A DNA stretch of 64,000 bases from Microvirga puerhi (GTDB taxonomy: Bacteria > Pseudomonadota > Alphaproteobacteria > Rhizobiales > Beijerinckiaceae): positions 1 through 64,000 of the forward strand of contig NZ_JAIRBM010000025.1 of NCBI RefSeq assembly GCF_020089865.1. Reading direction: 5' to 3'. The notes below the pieces were generated by a model, which worked only from the letters and a program-made list of their open reading frames with translations, did no database searches and was not told the DNA's origin. The position numbers and the translations under genes are program-made. This document shows positions 54,631 through 62,858 of the stretch, in pieces. Numbering within the stretch: position 1 is the stretch's first letter; every line of letters begins with the position of its first letter.

Positions 54631-55547
54631 GAGCGATCTCTCCGAAACGAGTTGACAACTTCATCGCGATGAGGTTGGAGCCGCAGGTCGACAAGGCTGT
54701 CCTTCACCTCCCGCAACCGCGCAAGCATCGGTTCACCGAAACTTAGAGCGAGTGCTGTGGCAATCACATCGATCAGCACTGCATGAGCAATGCGAGAAGT
54801 CATCGGGGCATAGACCTCCGTATTCTCTTTTGCATCTACGGCGAGCAGCACGTCGGCAGCATCCGCAAGGGTCGTGCCAGGACGCGTCACGGCAACTACG
54901 GTCGCGCCGACATGCCGCGCCATTTGTGCCATCTTTACCGTGTCGCTGACCTCGCCTGTGTGAGAAAAGCACATAGCGACGTCGCCGGGACGTAGTGTGG
55001 CGGACGCCATGCGCTGCAAGTGAGTGTCACCATAGGTCACAACCGGTATACCGAGACGCATAAGCTTATGCTGCGCCTCAATGGCTAAGATACTTGCAGC
55101 GCCGGTGCCGAAGCAGTCAATTCGACGCGCGTCATGCAGAATGCCGACGACGCGCCTAAGCGCATCCTGATCAATGGACTGACGTACCGAATTCAGAACG
55201 TAGACGCTGGAGTCAAAAACCTTCGTGACGATGGTATCGAGTTCATCGTCAGGGGCGACTTCGCTGTGCAGATACGGAGTGCCGGAAACAATGCTCTGTC
55301 CGGTGAGAAGCTTCAATTCCGGATAACGCTGAAGCCCAAGCGCGCGAACGAAGCGCAGCACCGTCGGCTGACTGACGCCGACCGTTTCGGCAAGGGTCGC
55401 AATCGACATGCGAATGATCTGCTCAGGGTGATCGAGCACGAAGTCCGCCACTCGCCTTTCCGACGGAGAGAGATGTACCCGTTGGGCTGCCAACTTCTCG
55501 AGAAACCGATTCGAAGTTAATTGGACGTCTAGTTCGGTCCCGGACAT
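54627..55547 (-). CDS. RpiR/MurR family transcriptional regulator
   Basis: A 306-residue regulator with an N-terminal RpiR helix-turn-helix ('SPSERRVADFVLDHPEQIIRMSIATLAETVGVSQPTVLRFVRALGL', about 27-75) and a C-terminal SIS domain ('RRIDCFGTGAASILAIEAQHKLMRLGIPVVTYGDTHLQRMASATLRPGDVAMCFSHTGEVSDTVKMAQ') that normally binds phosphosugars. The gene is between RidA (31 bases upstream) and M81 (4-base overlap). MurR-like members govern aminosugar/peptidoglycan-fragment use, which would suit a locus for wall peptides. Possible target sites with TGTA-N7-TAC spacing are at 56171-56185 and 59674-59688. Confidence 0.9.
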   Translation of the reverse strand: MSGTELDVQLTSNRFLEKLAAQRVHLSPSERRVADFVLDHPEQIIRMSIATLAETVGVSQPTVLRFVRALGLQRYPELKLLTGQSIVSGTPYLHSEVAPDDELDTIVTKVFDSSVYVLNSVRQSIDQDALRRVVGILHDARRIDCFGTGAASILAIEAQHKLMRLGIPVVTYGDTHLQRMASATLRPGDVAMCFSHTGEVSDTVKMAQMARHVGATVVAVTRPGTTLADAADVLLAVDAKENTEVYAPMTSRIAHAVLIDVIATALALSFGEPMLARLREVKDSLVDLRLQPHRDEVVNSFRRDRS

Positions 55548-55578
55548 CGCCAGATCTCCCTTCCCGCGTGCAACATCG

Positions 55579-56058
55579 TCACGGCGAGGCGACTTCTAGA
55601 ATTGCTTCCACCTCCACGCAAGATCCAAGCGGGAGCGTCGCCACCCCGATGGTGGTGCGGGAATGACGTCCTCTTTCGCCCAGGATCTCGACGATGGCAT
55701 CGGAAGCGCCATTCATCACGGCTGCAAGATCGGTGTAGTCGGGTTCGGCATTAACGTAGCCGCCGAGCCGGACACATTCCTTGATCGCATCAAGGGATCC
55801 AAGTGCGAGGCGTGCATGAGCGAGAACATGAAGGAGGCAAAGGCGAGCCGCCAAATAGCCGTCTTCCGGCGAAACCACACTGCCAATTTTTCCGACGTAG
55901 CGTTGCGGAATTTTGCCGTCAGGACCAAAGCAAAGCTGGCCCGAGACATACAGCAGATCGCCCGTTCGTTTTGTATGGATGTAGTTTTTCACCGACTTCG
56001 TTATAGCAGGAAGCTCAATTGCGAGACTTGCTAATTTTTCGTCTGACTTATCAGGCAT
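55579..56058 (-). CDS. RidA family protein (enamine/imine deaminase)
   Basis: A 159-residue protein, longer than E. coli RidA (128) and closer to the 150-160-residue subfamilies. It shows 'RTGDLLYVSGQLCFGPDGKI', 'AARLCLLHVLAHARLALGSLDAIKECVRLGGYVNAEPDY' and the active-site arginine in 'RGRHSRTTIGVATLPLGSCVEVEAIL'. RidA proteins hydrolyse reactive enamines and imines released by PLP enzymes. It is therefore a natural companion of the two PLP enzymes nearby (51234-52346 and 56248-57276). It leads the operon with the RpiR and M81 genes. A PLP-related detoxifying role is inferred from the family. Confidence 0.9.
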   Translation of the reverse strand: MPDKSDEKLASLAIELPAITKSVKNYIHTKRTGDLLYVSGQLCFGPDGKIPQRYVGKIGSVVSPEDGYLAARLCLLHVLAHARLALGSLDAIKECVRLGGYVNAEPDYTDLAAVMNGASDAIVEILGERGRHSRTTIGVATLPLGSCVEVEAILEVASP

Positions 56059-56170
56059 TTAGCTTCCTATTTTGCGACGCGTGCATTGGTTTTGAACAGG
56101 CTAAAATCACCTGCCACACATACGAACTTGAAGATATGCGATGTCTTTCTCAGGTTGACTCGGCCATTCA

Positions 56171-56185
56171 TGTAATTAATCTACA
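56171..56185. promoter_or_regulatory. Candidate RpiR-type site between divergent ridA and desulfhydrase genes
   Basis: TGTAATTAATCTACA has TGTA and TACA half-sites seven bases apart, resembling the TGTART-N3-AYTACA motif described for the RpiR-family regulator HexR. An RpiR gene lies in the leftward operon. A related sequence (59674-59688) sits in the next divergent promoter region. Short AT-rich sites arise by chance, so this is tentative. Confidence 0.3.
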
Positions 56186-56247
56186 CGGAGCCTAGGCGGG
56201 ACGCAACGTTCCGGACCTGGAAAAAGCCGGCCGCGAGATTTCAAGCC

Positions 56248-57276
56248 ATGCCCCCTCTTGTTCGCGATCCCACCACCGGGCTTGACCGCCTGGCACTCGC
56301 CCATCTGCCAACGCCGCTCGATCCAGCGCCTAAGCTGGCTTCAGCTCTCGGATTGGCGCGATTATCCGTGAAGCGGGAAGATCTCTCGGGTTATGCCCTG
56401 GGCGGCAACAAGCTGCGCCAGCTCGATTTCATTCTTGCCGAGGCGCTTGCCGCAGGAGCAGACACCCTCGTCACGACCGCGGGCAGTCAATCCAACTTCT
56501 GCCGTTCGCTTGCAGGAGCCGCCGCCAAACTCGGCCTGAGTTGTCACTTGCACCTGCGCGCCGCAACCGGCACTGACTTGGTCGGGAATCTTCTGCTCGA
56601 TGAGGTTCTGGGGGCCACCGTCACTTTCACACAAGTCACCGATCCCTGGGATTCGCAGATCGTACAAGAGCTCTCCAATATTGCTGCGGGTTACGAGCAG
56701 CAGGGCAAAAAGCCTTTCATCATACAACTCACAGGAGTCAGCGCCGCCACCGCCATCGCGGGGTGGATGTCCGGTGCAGCAGAACTCATGCAAGATGCGG
56801 AAGCAGGCCCAGGCATTCCCGATGTGGTGATCTCTGTCTGCGGCTCGGGGTTGTCTCTCGCGGGCCTCGCTCTTGGTTTCAAGCATCTCTCCTGCCCGAC
56901 CCGATTGATCGGCATCAGTGCACAGCAGCCCGCAGCCCGCCTGAAAGCATGGATCGTCACAGCTGCGGACGCCGCCGCGACGCGCCTGGGCCTTTCATGT
57001 CGACTTACGCCCGAGGATTTCGATATCGTGGATAGTGAAATCGGCCCAGGCTACGGTAAACCGTCGGCAGCAAGCGTTGCTGCCGTCAGGCTCGCGGGCC
57101 GCACAGAGGGTTTGTTGCTCGATCCAATCTACACGGGCAAGGGGCTCGCAGGCCTTCAGGCCTCTCTGCGATCCGGGCTGGTGCGGCATGAACATTCCGT
57201 CATCTTCGTCCACTCCGGTGGGACACCGGGCTTGTTCGCCCATGCCGATGCATTCGGAACGGACAGGGCCGCATGA
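56248..57276 (+). CDS. D-cysteine desulfhydrase/ACC deaminase family PLP enzyme
   Basis: A 342-residue fold-type II PLP enzyme. 'RLSVKREDLSGYALGGNKLRQLDFILAEAL' contains the Schiff-base lysine K55, and 'TTAGSQSNFCRSLAGAAAKLGL' the phosphate/substrate loop. 'DVVISVCGSGLSLAGLALGF' and 'LLLDPIYTGKGLAGLQA' complete the pattern shared by DcyD and ACC deaminases. The enzymes split D-cysteine (or 1-aminocyclopropane-1-carboxylate) to ammonia and an oxo-acid; some act on other D-amino acids, so it could serve the D-peptide route to its left. It overlaps the downstream aspartoacylase-like gene by 4 bases. D-Cys versus ACC specificity is not settled by eye. Confidence 0.85.
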   Translation: MPPLVRDPTTGLDRLALAHLPTPLDPAPKLASALGLARLSVKREDLSGYALGGNKLRQLDFILAEALAAGADTLVTTAGSQSNFCRSLAGAAAKLGLSCHLHLRAATGTDLVGNLLLDEVLGATVTFTQVTDPWDSQIVQELSNIAAGYEQQGKKPFIIQLTGVSAATAIAGWMSGAAELMQDAEAGPGIPDVVISVCGSGLSLAGLALGFKHLSCPTRLIGISAQQPAARLKAWIVTAADAAATRLGLSCRLTPEDFDIVDSEIGPGYGKPSAASVAAVRLAGRTEGLLLDPIYTGKGLAGLQASLRSGLVRHEHSVIFVHSGGTPGLFAHADAFGTDRAA

Positions 57277-58289
57277 CAACGCAACCGGGGCCGGCGCGGC
57301 TCGATATTCCCCTCGACAGACCGGGGCGCACCATCGGAGCCCTTAGACTTCCTTGGTCCCATGATCGGTCGGCCTACGGCCAAATCGTCATTCCGATCGT
57401 AGTCGTTCAGAATGGAAGCGGGCCGACAGCACTTCTCACCGCGGGGGTTCACGGTGACGAATATGAGGGCCAGATCGTGCTTGGCCGTCTTGCCCGCGCT
57501 CTTCGACCCGAGGCCATCCAGGGGCGGGTCATCATACTGCCTTGCGCTCATCCTGCCGCCGCATTGGCAGGACGACGCACGTCTCCATTCGACGGTGGCA
57601 ATCTTGCGCGACTGTTTCCAGGCGATCCCCACGGCGGACCGACGAGCCAGCTTGCAGAGGGCATCTCCCGATTGCTCCTGCCAGAGGCGGATTACCTCGT
57701 GGATTTCCACAGTGGCGGAAGCACTCTCGACTATCTGCCCTGCGCTTTCGGACGCCTCCCCTCGGATACACCGCTCGCAAATTGCGTCCTAGATCTTCTG
57801 ATAGCATTTGGCGCGCCGGTGACGGCTGTTGTCCGGAGGCCTGAGGCACGGGGCACGTTGGTGGCCGAAGCTCTAGAGAAGGGCGTCGTCGCGATGGCGA
57901 CGGAACTCGCCGGTGGTGGGGGCGTAACGAAGGAGACTCTTGACATCGCTGAGCAGGGCCTTGCGCGCGCCCTTGCGCATATAGGCATCTTGCCTCCGGC
58001 AGGTCCAACGCCGCAAACGCGGCTTCTCGCCATCGAGGCAGAGCATTTTTTGCGCTCCCCCGGACGCGGCTTGTTCGAGCCGATGTTTACATTGGGGCAG
58101 GATGTCGATGCCGGCGCGATTGCCGGCCGTCTGTCCGATCCCGAGCGACCGGAGCGCCCGACCGAAGACATCATCTTCACCGCGAGCGGCACTGTCCTCT
58201 GCCGACGCGTCCCGGCCATGGCCGAACCTGGTGATGTCCTTGTCCATCTGGGTAAGGACATCACCAGAGCGGAACTGCTTAGCCGATAA
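57273..58289 (+). CDS. Succinylglutamate desuccinylase/aspartoacylase family zinc hydrolase
   Basis: A 338-residue deacylase, paralogous to that at 4551-5483. Zinc-binding 'LLTAGVHGDEYEGQIVLGRL' (H and E), 'NLARLFPGDPHGG' and 'ADYLVDFHSGGSTLDYLP' (third ligand histidine) are all present, and 'MATELAGGGGV' holds the probable general base. It should release an N-acyl group from an amino acid. Its start overlaps the PLP enzyme stop (ATGA), suggesting sequential action: deacylation of an N-acyl-amino acid, then elimination by the PLP enzyme. Its last 11 bases overlap the end of the convergent binding-protein gene. Confidence 0.85.
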   Translation: MTTQPGPARLDIPLDRPGRTIGALRLPWSHDRSAYGQIVIPIVVVQNGSGPTALLTAGVHGDEYEGQIVLGRLARALRPEAIQGRVIILPCAHPAAALAGRRTSPFDGGNLARLFPGDPHGGPTSQLAEGISRLLLPEADYLVDFHSGGSTLDYLPCAFGRLPSDTPLANCVLDLLIAFGAPVTAVVRRPEARGTLVAEALEKGVVAMATELAGGGGVTKETLDIAEQGLARALAHIGILPPAGPTPQTRLLAIEAEHFLRSPGRGLFEPMFTLGQDVDAGAIAGRLSDPERPERPTEDIIFTASGTVLCRRVPAMAEPGDVLVHLGKDITRAELLSR

Positions 58290-59559
58290 GCTTCTGGACG
58301 CGTATGGTCAAATCGTCCATTGCCTGCTGCGGGCTCTTCATGCCCAACACTGCAGCTTCCGCCTCCTCCTTGAAGAAATCGGCAGCCCGCGCCGCGTTGT
58401 CGAAGGCTGGCAGCGGGACGCGCGATACCTTTAGGACTTTTCTTTCCGCCTCTGCATAAGGCAATTCTGCTTTGATGCGTGGATCGTCGTAGGTGGAGCT
58501 GCGGACTGGTCCATTGCCGTTGAGAGCTGCCGCCAATGCCGCCTCCTTGGATGACATCGCTTTGATGAAGCTCCAGGCAAGATCCTTGTTCTTGGAGTTC
58601 TTCGGAATCGCCATGCTCCAGAATTCGACCTTGGTCGGTGCAACCTCATACTTACCCTTCAACGCTGCCGCCACGGGGAAGTAGGTGGTCTTAATCTTGC
58701 CAGCAACCTGCGATTTGGCTGGATCGTTATAAAGGCCATTTCTGCTCATGGAGCTGGCGGCCATGGCAGCACGACCGTTCTGCATCCATGTGTTGGCATC
58801 CTCAGCCTTCATGCCGGTCAAGTTCTTCGGGATCGCTCCTGACGTATAAAGATCGCGGATCATCGTCAGAGCAGCCACCATCTCCTTGGAATTCGCCACG
58901 ACCTTCATGTCGGGTGTGATGAAGTCGGCATCCCAGGCCCTGGCGAGGGCGATAACCTCGGGATAAGCGACACCAGGAAGGATCATCCCGACCACCGGTG
59001 TTCCATCGGCACGCGTATAAGTACATTTCTTGGCGACTTCGACGAATTCCTCGATCGTCTGCGGTGGCTCCTTGATGCCTCGCTCGGCAAAGATCTCCTC
59101 ATTGTAGTGCAAACCGGTAGAGGCGTGGCGGAAGGGCATGGCGAACAGCTTATTGTCCAGCGTCACACCCTTCAGCAGTCCCGGAAAGACGTCGTTCAGA
59201 TCCGGGATCGGGTCCTTCGCCATATAGGTATCGAGAGGTTCGAACATCGACGCGACCCGCGGCGTCGCGTAGGTATTCAGGATGAACGCCACGTCTACGG
59301 TCGATTCTCCAAGGGACGCTTCACGGAAGAGCCTATCGTGAAGCGGACCGGTCTCGAAGGTCACCCAGTTGACCGTAGCACCGGCTACTTTGGTAAATCC
59401 CTGCGTGACGTCGCCACCCTTGGTGCCATTGGATACGTTCTGCAGCACGCGATGGGCAAATACATTGATCTGTTTACCTTGAGCACGGGCCAGATCTGCA
59501 AATACAGGCAATGTCGCTGCTGCAAGTCCTCCCACCAGAATTTCTCGTCTATTGACCAT
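58279..59559 (-). CDS. Extracellular solute-binding protein, family 1, with Tat-like leader
   Basis: A 426-residue periplasmic protein from ATG 59559, which has GGGAGGAG about 6 bases upstream (the frame reaches 59589). The leader 'NRREILVGGLAAATLPVFADLARAQG' carries twin arginines and fits Tat export. 'VAGATVNWVTFETGPLHDRLFREASLGESTVDVAFILNTYATPRVASMFEPLD' and 'PIPDLNDVFPGLLKGVTLDNKLFAMPFRHASTGLHYNEEIFAERGIKEPP' are family-1 features. It reads divergently from the permease genes starting at 59850, an arrangement that points to one transporter with a shared control region. The ligand is unknown; the downstream enolase-type enzyme hints at a sugar acid. Confidence 0.9.
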   Translation of the reverse strand: MVNRREILVGGLAAATLPVFADLARAQGKQINVFAHRVLQNVSNGTKGGDVTQGFTKVAGATVNWVTFETGPLHDRLFREASLGESTVDVAFILNTYATPRVASMFEPLDTYMAKDPIPDLNDVFPGLLKGVTLDNKLFAMPFRHASTGLHYNEEIFAERGIKEPPQTIEEFVEVAKKCTYTRADGTPVVGMILPGVAYPEVIALARAWDADFITPDMKVVANSKEMVAALTMIRDLYTSGAIPKNLTGMKAEDANTWMQNGRAAMAASSMSRNGLYNDPAKSQVAGKIKTTYFPVAAALKGKYEVAPTKVEFWSMAIPKNSKNKDLAWSFIKAMSSKEAALAAALNGNGPVRSSTYDDPRIKAELPYAEAERKVLKVSRVPLPAFDNAARAADFFKEEAEAAVLGMKSPQQAMDDLTIRVQKLIG

Positions 59560-59849
59560 GATGCTCTCCTCCCGGATCCGGTCTCGCATGGGCAGGCCAT
59601 GTCCCAGTTATTTGCCGCGCCCGTCGGATCCAGCCGGACGCATGTCGGTCATCGTCGCCATTCCGATGGCTTTTGTAGAATAATTACGAGAATAATCGAA
59701 TTTCAAGAGAAAACTTGACTTGTGGCGACTTCGTTTTTTATTTTTACTACACATGCCGCGGTCGCGGCCTTCCTGTGACTGGATGCCTTCGCCATGTTCC
59801 TTCTTTATATCACGGCCGGCTCAATTGACGGTCCAACGGAGGACTGACG
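59560..59849. promoter_or_regulatory. Divergent promoter region of the second sugar-type transporter
   Basis: About 290 AT-rich bases between the binding-protein and permease genes. It contains TGTAGAATAATTACG at 59674-59688, related to the candidate RpiR site at 56171, and two direct copies of AGAATAAT (59677-59684 and 59689-59696) 12 bases apart. A TTGACT at 59714-59719 could be a -35 element for the permease operon. None of these is proven. Confidence 0.35.
59674..59688. promoter_or_regulatory. Candidate RpiR-type site in the divergent transporter promoter region
   Basis: TGTAGAATAATTACG has TGTA and TAC(G) half-sites with the same seven-base spacing as the site at 56171-56185. One terminal base departs from symmetry. 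The claim rests only on resemblance and position. Confidence 0.25.
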
Positions 59850-60761
59850 ATGATATTGCGCCCTTCGTCGAAAACGTCGCCGCGCCGCATCCCGATGCCC
59901 TGGCCGGCGATCGTTCTGATTTCACCTGTCCAACTCCTGATAGGCGCTGTCATTTTCGTGCCAGCCCTTTACGTGGCATGGCTTAGCCTGACGCAGTCTT
60001 CCTTCGGACAGCAACCTATCTTCGTCGGTTTCCAGAACTACGCCCAGGTTCTTAGCGATTCGTATTTCTGGCGCTCGCTCGGCAATACCGTTCTCGTCGT
60101 GCTGATCGTCGTTCATCTCGAGCTCTTGCTCGGCCTGGGAATCGCACTTCTGTTCGCCAGCGGATTACGGGGGACACCTCTGTTGCTCGCCGCGGTGCTG
60201 GCACCCTACGCCGTGAGCGAGGTGAGCGCAGTCGTCATGTGGCGCTATCTTTTCGATATCGACGTCGGATATGTCAGCCAGGTCCTTGCTTGGCTCGGTC
60301 TGCCTTCCCTGGAATGGGCGATCAATCCAGTTCATGGATTGATCCTTGTCGCACTGCTGAGCATCTGGCTACATTTGCCATTCACGTTCGTGATCCTTTA
60401 TGCGGCGCGGCTCGCAATTCCGCGCGAGCTTTACGAGGCTGCGAAGGTGGATGGTGCCACGCCGCTCCAACAGTTCCGGCGAGTAACCCTGCCGCTGCTG
60501 ATGCCAGCGATCCTGATCGCCGTCCTGTTCCGCTACATCTTCGCCTTCCGCTTGTTCTCCGAAGTCTGGCTTCTCACGGGCGGCGGTCCCGCACGACAGA
60601 CGGAAGTACTCGCTGTCTATCTCTATCTCGAAGCTTTTCGGTACAATGCCTTTGGCGAAGCCGCTGCGACCGGCTGGCTCCTAGTACTCGCGTCTCTCAT
60701 CCTTGCGCTGTGGTACCTACGCCGGCTCTACAAGGACATGTTTGCGACCTATGCGCCCTAA
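59850..60761 (+). CDS. Sugar-type ABC transporter permease (MalF/UgpA type)
   Basis: A 303-residue membrane protein with six predicted helices; GGAGGA lies about 7 bases before ATG 59850. 'PAIVLISPVQLLIGAVIFVPALYVAWLSLTQ' starts the membrane part and 'ELYEAAKVDGATPLQQFRRVTLPLLMPAIL' is the ATPase-contact loop. It overlaps the next permease gene by 11 bases, as in the first sugar-type operon. Confidence 0.92.
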   Translation: MILRPSSKTSPRRIPMPWPAIVLISPVQLLIGAVIFVPALYVAWLSLTQSSFGQQPIFVGFQNYAQVLSDSYFWRSLGNTVLVVLIVVHLELLLGLGIALLFASGLRGTPLLLAAVLAPYAVSEVSAVVMWRYLFDIDVGYVSQVLAWLGLPSLEWAINPVHGLILVALLSIWLHLPFTFVILYAARLAIPRELYEAAKVDGATPLQQFRRVTLPLLMPAILIAVLFRYIFAFRLFSEVWLLTGGGPARQTEVLAVYLYLEAFRYNAFGEAAATGWLLVLASLILALWYLRRLYKDMFATYAP

Positions 60762-61584
60762 ATCTTTCCTTCGTAGATTTCTGAAGATCGTGGCAGTCGC
60801 GACTGTTCTCGTCTGGTCACTCGCGCCGATCCTGCTGATCGTCATGTCATCGTTCAAGGCTGATCGGGACATTTTCGCGGTTCCGCCGCGACTTGGTTTC
60901 GACCCCACGCTGGCCAACTATATGGCTCTCGTCAGCCGCTGGAGCGACTTTTTCAGTGGGCTGCTCAATAGCCTTATTGTAACGATAGGCGCCACGGTTC
61001 TCGCCGTGATCACAAGTGCCATGGCAGGCTACGCCTATTCCCGTTTCCGCCACAGAATCCTGGCTGGAAGCGCCTTCTTCCTCATCTTCATTCGCCTGAT
61101 TCCGCCGATCGTCATTACGCTGCCGCTCTTTCCGGTCGTCAACGCTCTTGGTCTCAGTGATACGCACCTAATTCTGATCGTGCTCTATGCCACGTTCTTC
61201 GTGTCACTCGGCACTTTGGTCATGCGCACTTTCATTGATCAGATTCCGAAGGAGGTAGACGAGGCTGCCCATATCGATGGCGCGAGCCGCGGGCAAATTC
61301 TCCGCAAGATTATCCTGCCATTGTCTGCGCAAGGTATGGTGGCGGTGGCAGTTTTTGTCATTGTCTACGCGTGGAACGAGTTCCTGTTCGCCTTCATCTT
61401 TACCACGACGCGCGCGAAGACAGCCCCCCTTGTGATTTCCGAAATGATAGGCGCCGTGGAAGGTGTGGAATGGGGAGTTCTCTTCGCCGCCTCGACCATC
61501 CAGCTCCTTCCCATCCTTCTCTTCGTCGTTCTCGCCCAAAAGCACCTCGTTGCGGGTCTTACCGCCGGCGCGACCAAGGGATGA
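60751..61584 (+). CDS. Sugar-type ABC transporter permease (MalG/UgpE type)
   Basis: A 277-residue membrane protein from ATG 60751, which overlaps the upstream gene by 11 bases (an earlier start at 60703 would lie deep within it). 'KIVAVATVLVWSLAPILLIVMSSFKADRDIFAVPPRLGFDPTLANY' and the loop 'KEVDEAAHIDGASRGQILRKIILPLSAQGMV' are MalG features. No ATPase gene is seen before the window ends. Confidence 0.92.
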   Translation: MRPKSFLRRFLKIVAVATVLVWSLAPILLIVMSSFKADRDIFAVPPRLGFDPTLANYMALVSRWSDFFSGLLNSLIVTIGATVLAVITSAMAGYAYSRFRHRILAGSAFFLIFIRLIPPIVITLPLFPVVNALGLSDTHLILIVLYATFFVSLGTLVMRTFIDQIPKEVDEAAHIDGASRGQILRKIILPLSAQGMVAVAVFVIVYAWNEFLFAFIFTTTRAKTAPLVISEMIGAVEGVEWGVLFAASTIQLLPILLFVVLAQKHLVAGLTAGATKG

Positions 61585-61624
61585 AGAACATGGACACGAT
61601 CATGAATTCCAGGAGACATCATAC

Positions 61625-62515
61625 ATGCTAGGCAACCACCGAGCGGCGCAGGTGCCCGCCACCTGGGCAGACCCGGCATTGAGCCGCTTCGATCCCCTGC
61701 CCCGGATTATCTGTCTGGACGATTTCGACCGTGGCTTTTGCGGCTGGACCCAGCTCGTCGGAAATTATGAGAACAGCATCGACTCCATGCTTCCCGGCTA
61801 TGCTCAGCATACCTCTCCCATGCTGTCCAGCCTTGCTCATTGGGATGCGGGTTCGCATAATTCTGTCGACGGAAACTATGCGCTCAAGATTGCCACACGA
61901 CCCCGTCGCGGGGCGCAGAACGTCGCCATCAAGAGGCTCACCTTCCGTGAAGCAGGCCCTATTCGCATGGAAGCCTATGTGACGTTCAAGCCCGAAGCGA
62001 CGGAGCTGAAACTATCCGAGAGCGATATCCGCTCCTTCGGCTTCCTTTTCGACCTGCAGGTCGGCGATCGTCACGGTGCCGGCGGCGAGCGGGTGATGCC
62101 TCATATGCGCTTCCTGAACGCCCGTGACGGTGAGCATGTGCAGCGCTGGCAATTCAAGAGGCGCTCCGTCCCGATCATTCCGCTCGGCACGGAAAACAAG
62201 ACCATCAGCCACTACCATCTTGCGCCCGAGGATTGGGAGGATTTATCGGGCGGAGAGCAACATCTCTGCTACAACGAAATCCCCACTAAAGTGAACTGGC
62301 ACTATATCCGATTTGATTTCGACCTAGCCTCGATGACCTGCACGGGCTTTCGTTGCAACGACCGTGACTTCGACATGTCAGGTTTCGATTCTCTGCGCCT
62401 TCCTGCCATGAAGAATCTTTGGTGCATGCTCAACCTCGCGTTTTTTGCCGAGACCGACGTCGACAAGCGCGCATTCCTGTACCTTGATTCCGTCTGTCTC
62501 TCAGGAGATTTCTGA
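61625..62515 (+). CDS. Conserved protein of unknown function (possibly DUF6772)
   Basis: A 296-residue protein from ATG 61625, with AGGAGA about 9 bases upstream; the frame opens earlier inside the permease gene, without support. It has no leader. The content is beta-rich with many aromatic residues: 'ICLDDFDRGFCGWTQLVGNYENS', 'DGNYALKIATRPRRGAQNVAIKRLTF', 'FGFLFDLQVGD', 'KVNWHYIRFDFDLASMTCTGFRCNDRDFDMSGF'. The pattern suggests a jelly-roll, carbohydrate-binding-like sandwich. From memory it may correspond to DUF6772; this is not verified. It lies in an ABC/enolase operon, and its stop overlaps the start of the next small gene, so it probably acts on the same sugar or sugar acid. Confidence 0.75.
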   Translation: MLGNHRAAQVPATWADPALSRFDPLPRIICLDDFDRGFCGWTQLVGNYENSIDSMLPGYAQHTSPMLSSLAHWDAGSHNSVDGNYALKIATRPRRGAQNVAIKRLTFREAGPIRMEAYVTFKPEATELKLSESDIRSFGFLFDLQVGDRHGAGGERVMPHMRFLNARDGEHVQRWQFKRRSVPIIPLGTENKTISHYHLAPEDWEDLSGGEQHLCYNEIPTKVNWHYIRFDFDLASMTCTGFRCNDRDFDMSGFDSLRLPAMKNLWCMLNLAFFAETDVDKRAFLYLDSVCLSGDF

Positions 62516-62847
62516 TGCGCACCAGCATGAGCGCAATTGTTGCGCGTAATGAAACATGGTCTGGTGATGCGGCAACGGAGCCCTATGAGGCAGGGTGGGC
62601 TCAAGAGGCGATCATCTTCGTGCGCTCCCTAAAGACACCGGCGGGTCCTCAAGGCCGCGCGCGGGTCGAAATCTCTCCGGACGGCATGAATTGGGTCTGG
62701 GAAGGCACGGAAATCCCTCTCCCCGATCGAAAGGACGCTGTAACTTTTGCCCGCGTCTCGCATTTTGGCACCTGGCTACGCCTTGCCGCGACGTTGCCCG
62801 AGAGCAGCACCAATACCGTTCTCGTCACGATTCATCTGAAGAGTTGA
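62515..62847 (+). CDS. Small conserved-looking protein of unknown function
   Basis: A 110-residue protein. ATG at 62515 overlaps the upstream stop codon (TGATG), so both are translated as a pair. The sequence is beta-strand-like ('EAIIFVRSLKT', 'RARVEISPDGMNWVWEGTEIPLP', 'VTFARVSHFGTWLRLAATLPE') and recalls single-sheet galactose-binding or discoidin-type modules, where 'ISPDGMNW' turns are common. No leader or catalytic motif is seen. It may be a partner subunit of the preceding protein. Confidence 0.65.
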   Translation: MRTSMSAIVARNETWSGDAATEPYEAGWAQEAIIFVRSLKTPAGPQGRARVEISPDGMNWVWEGTEIPLPDRKDAVTFARVSHFGTWLRLAATLPESSTNTVLVTIHLKS

Positions 62848-62858
62848 GGTTTATTGCG

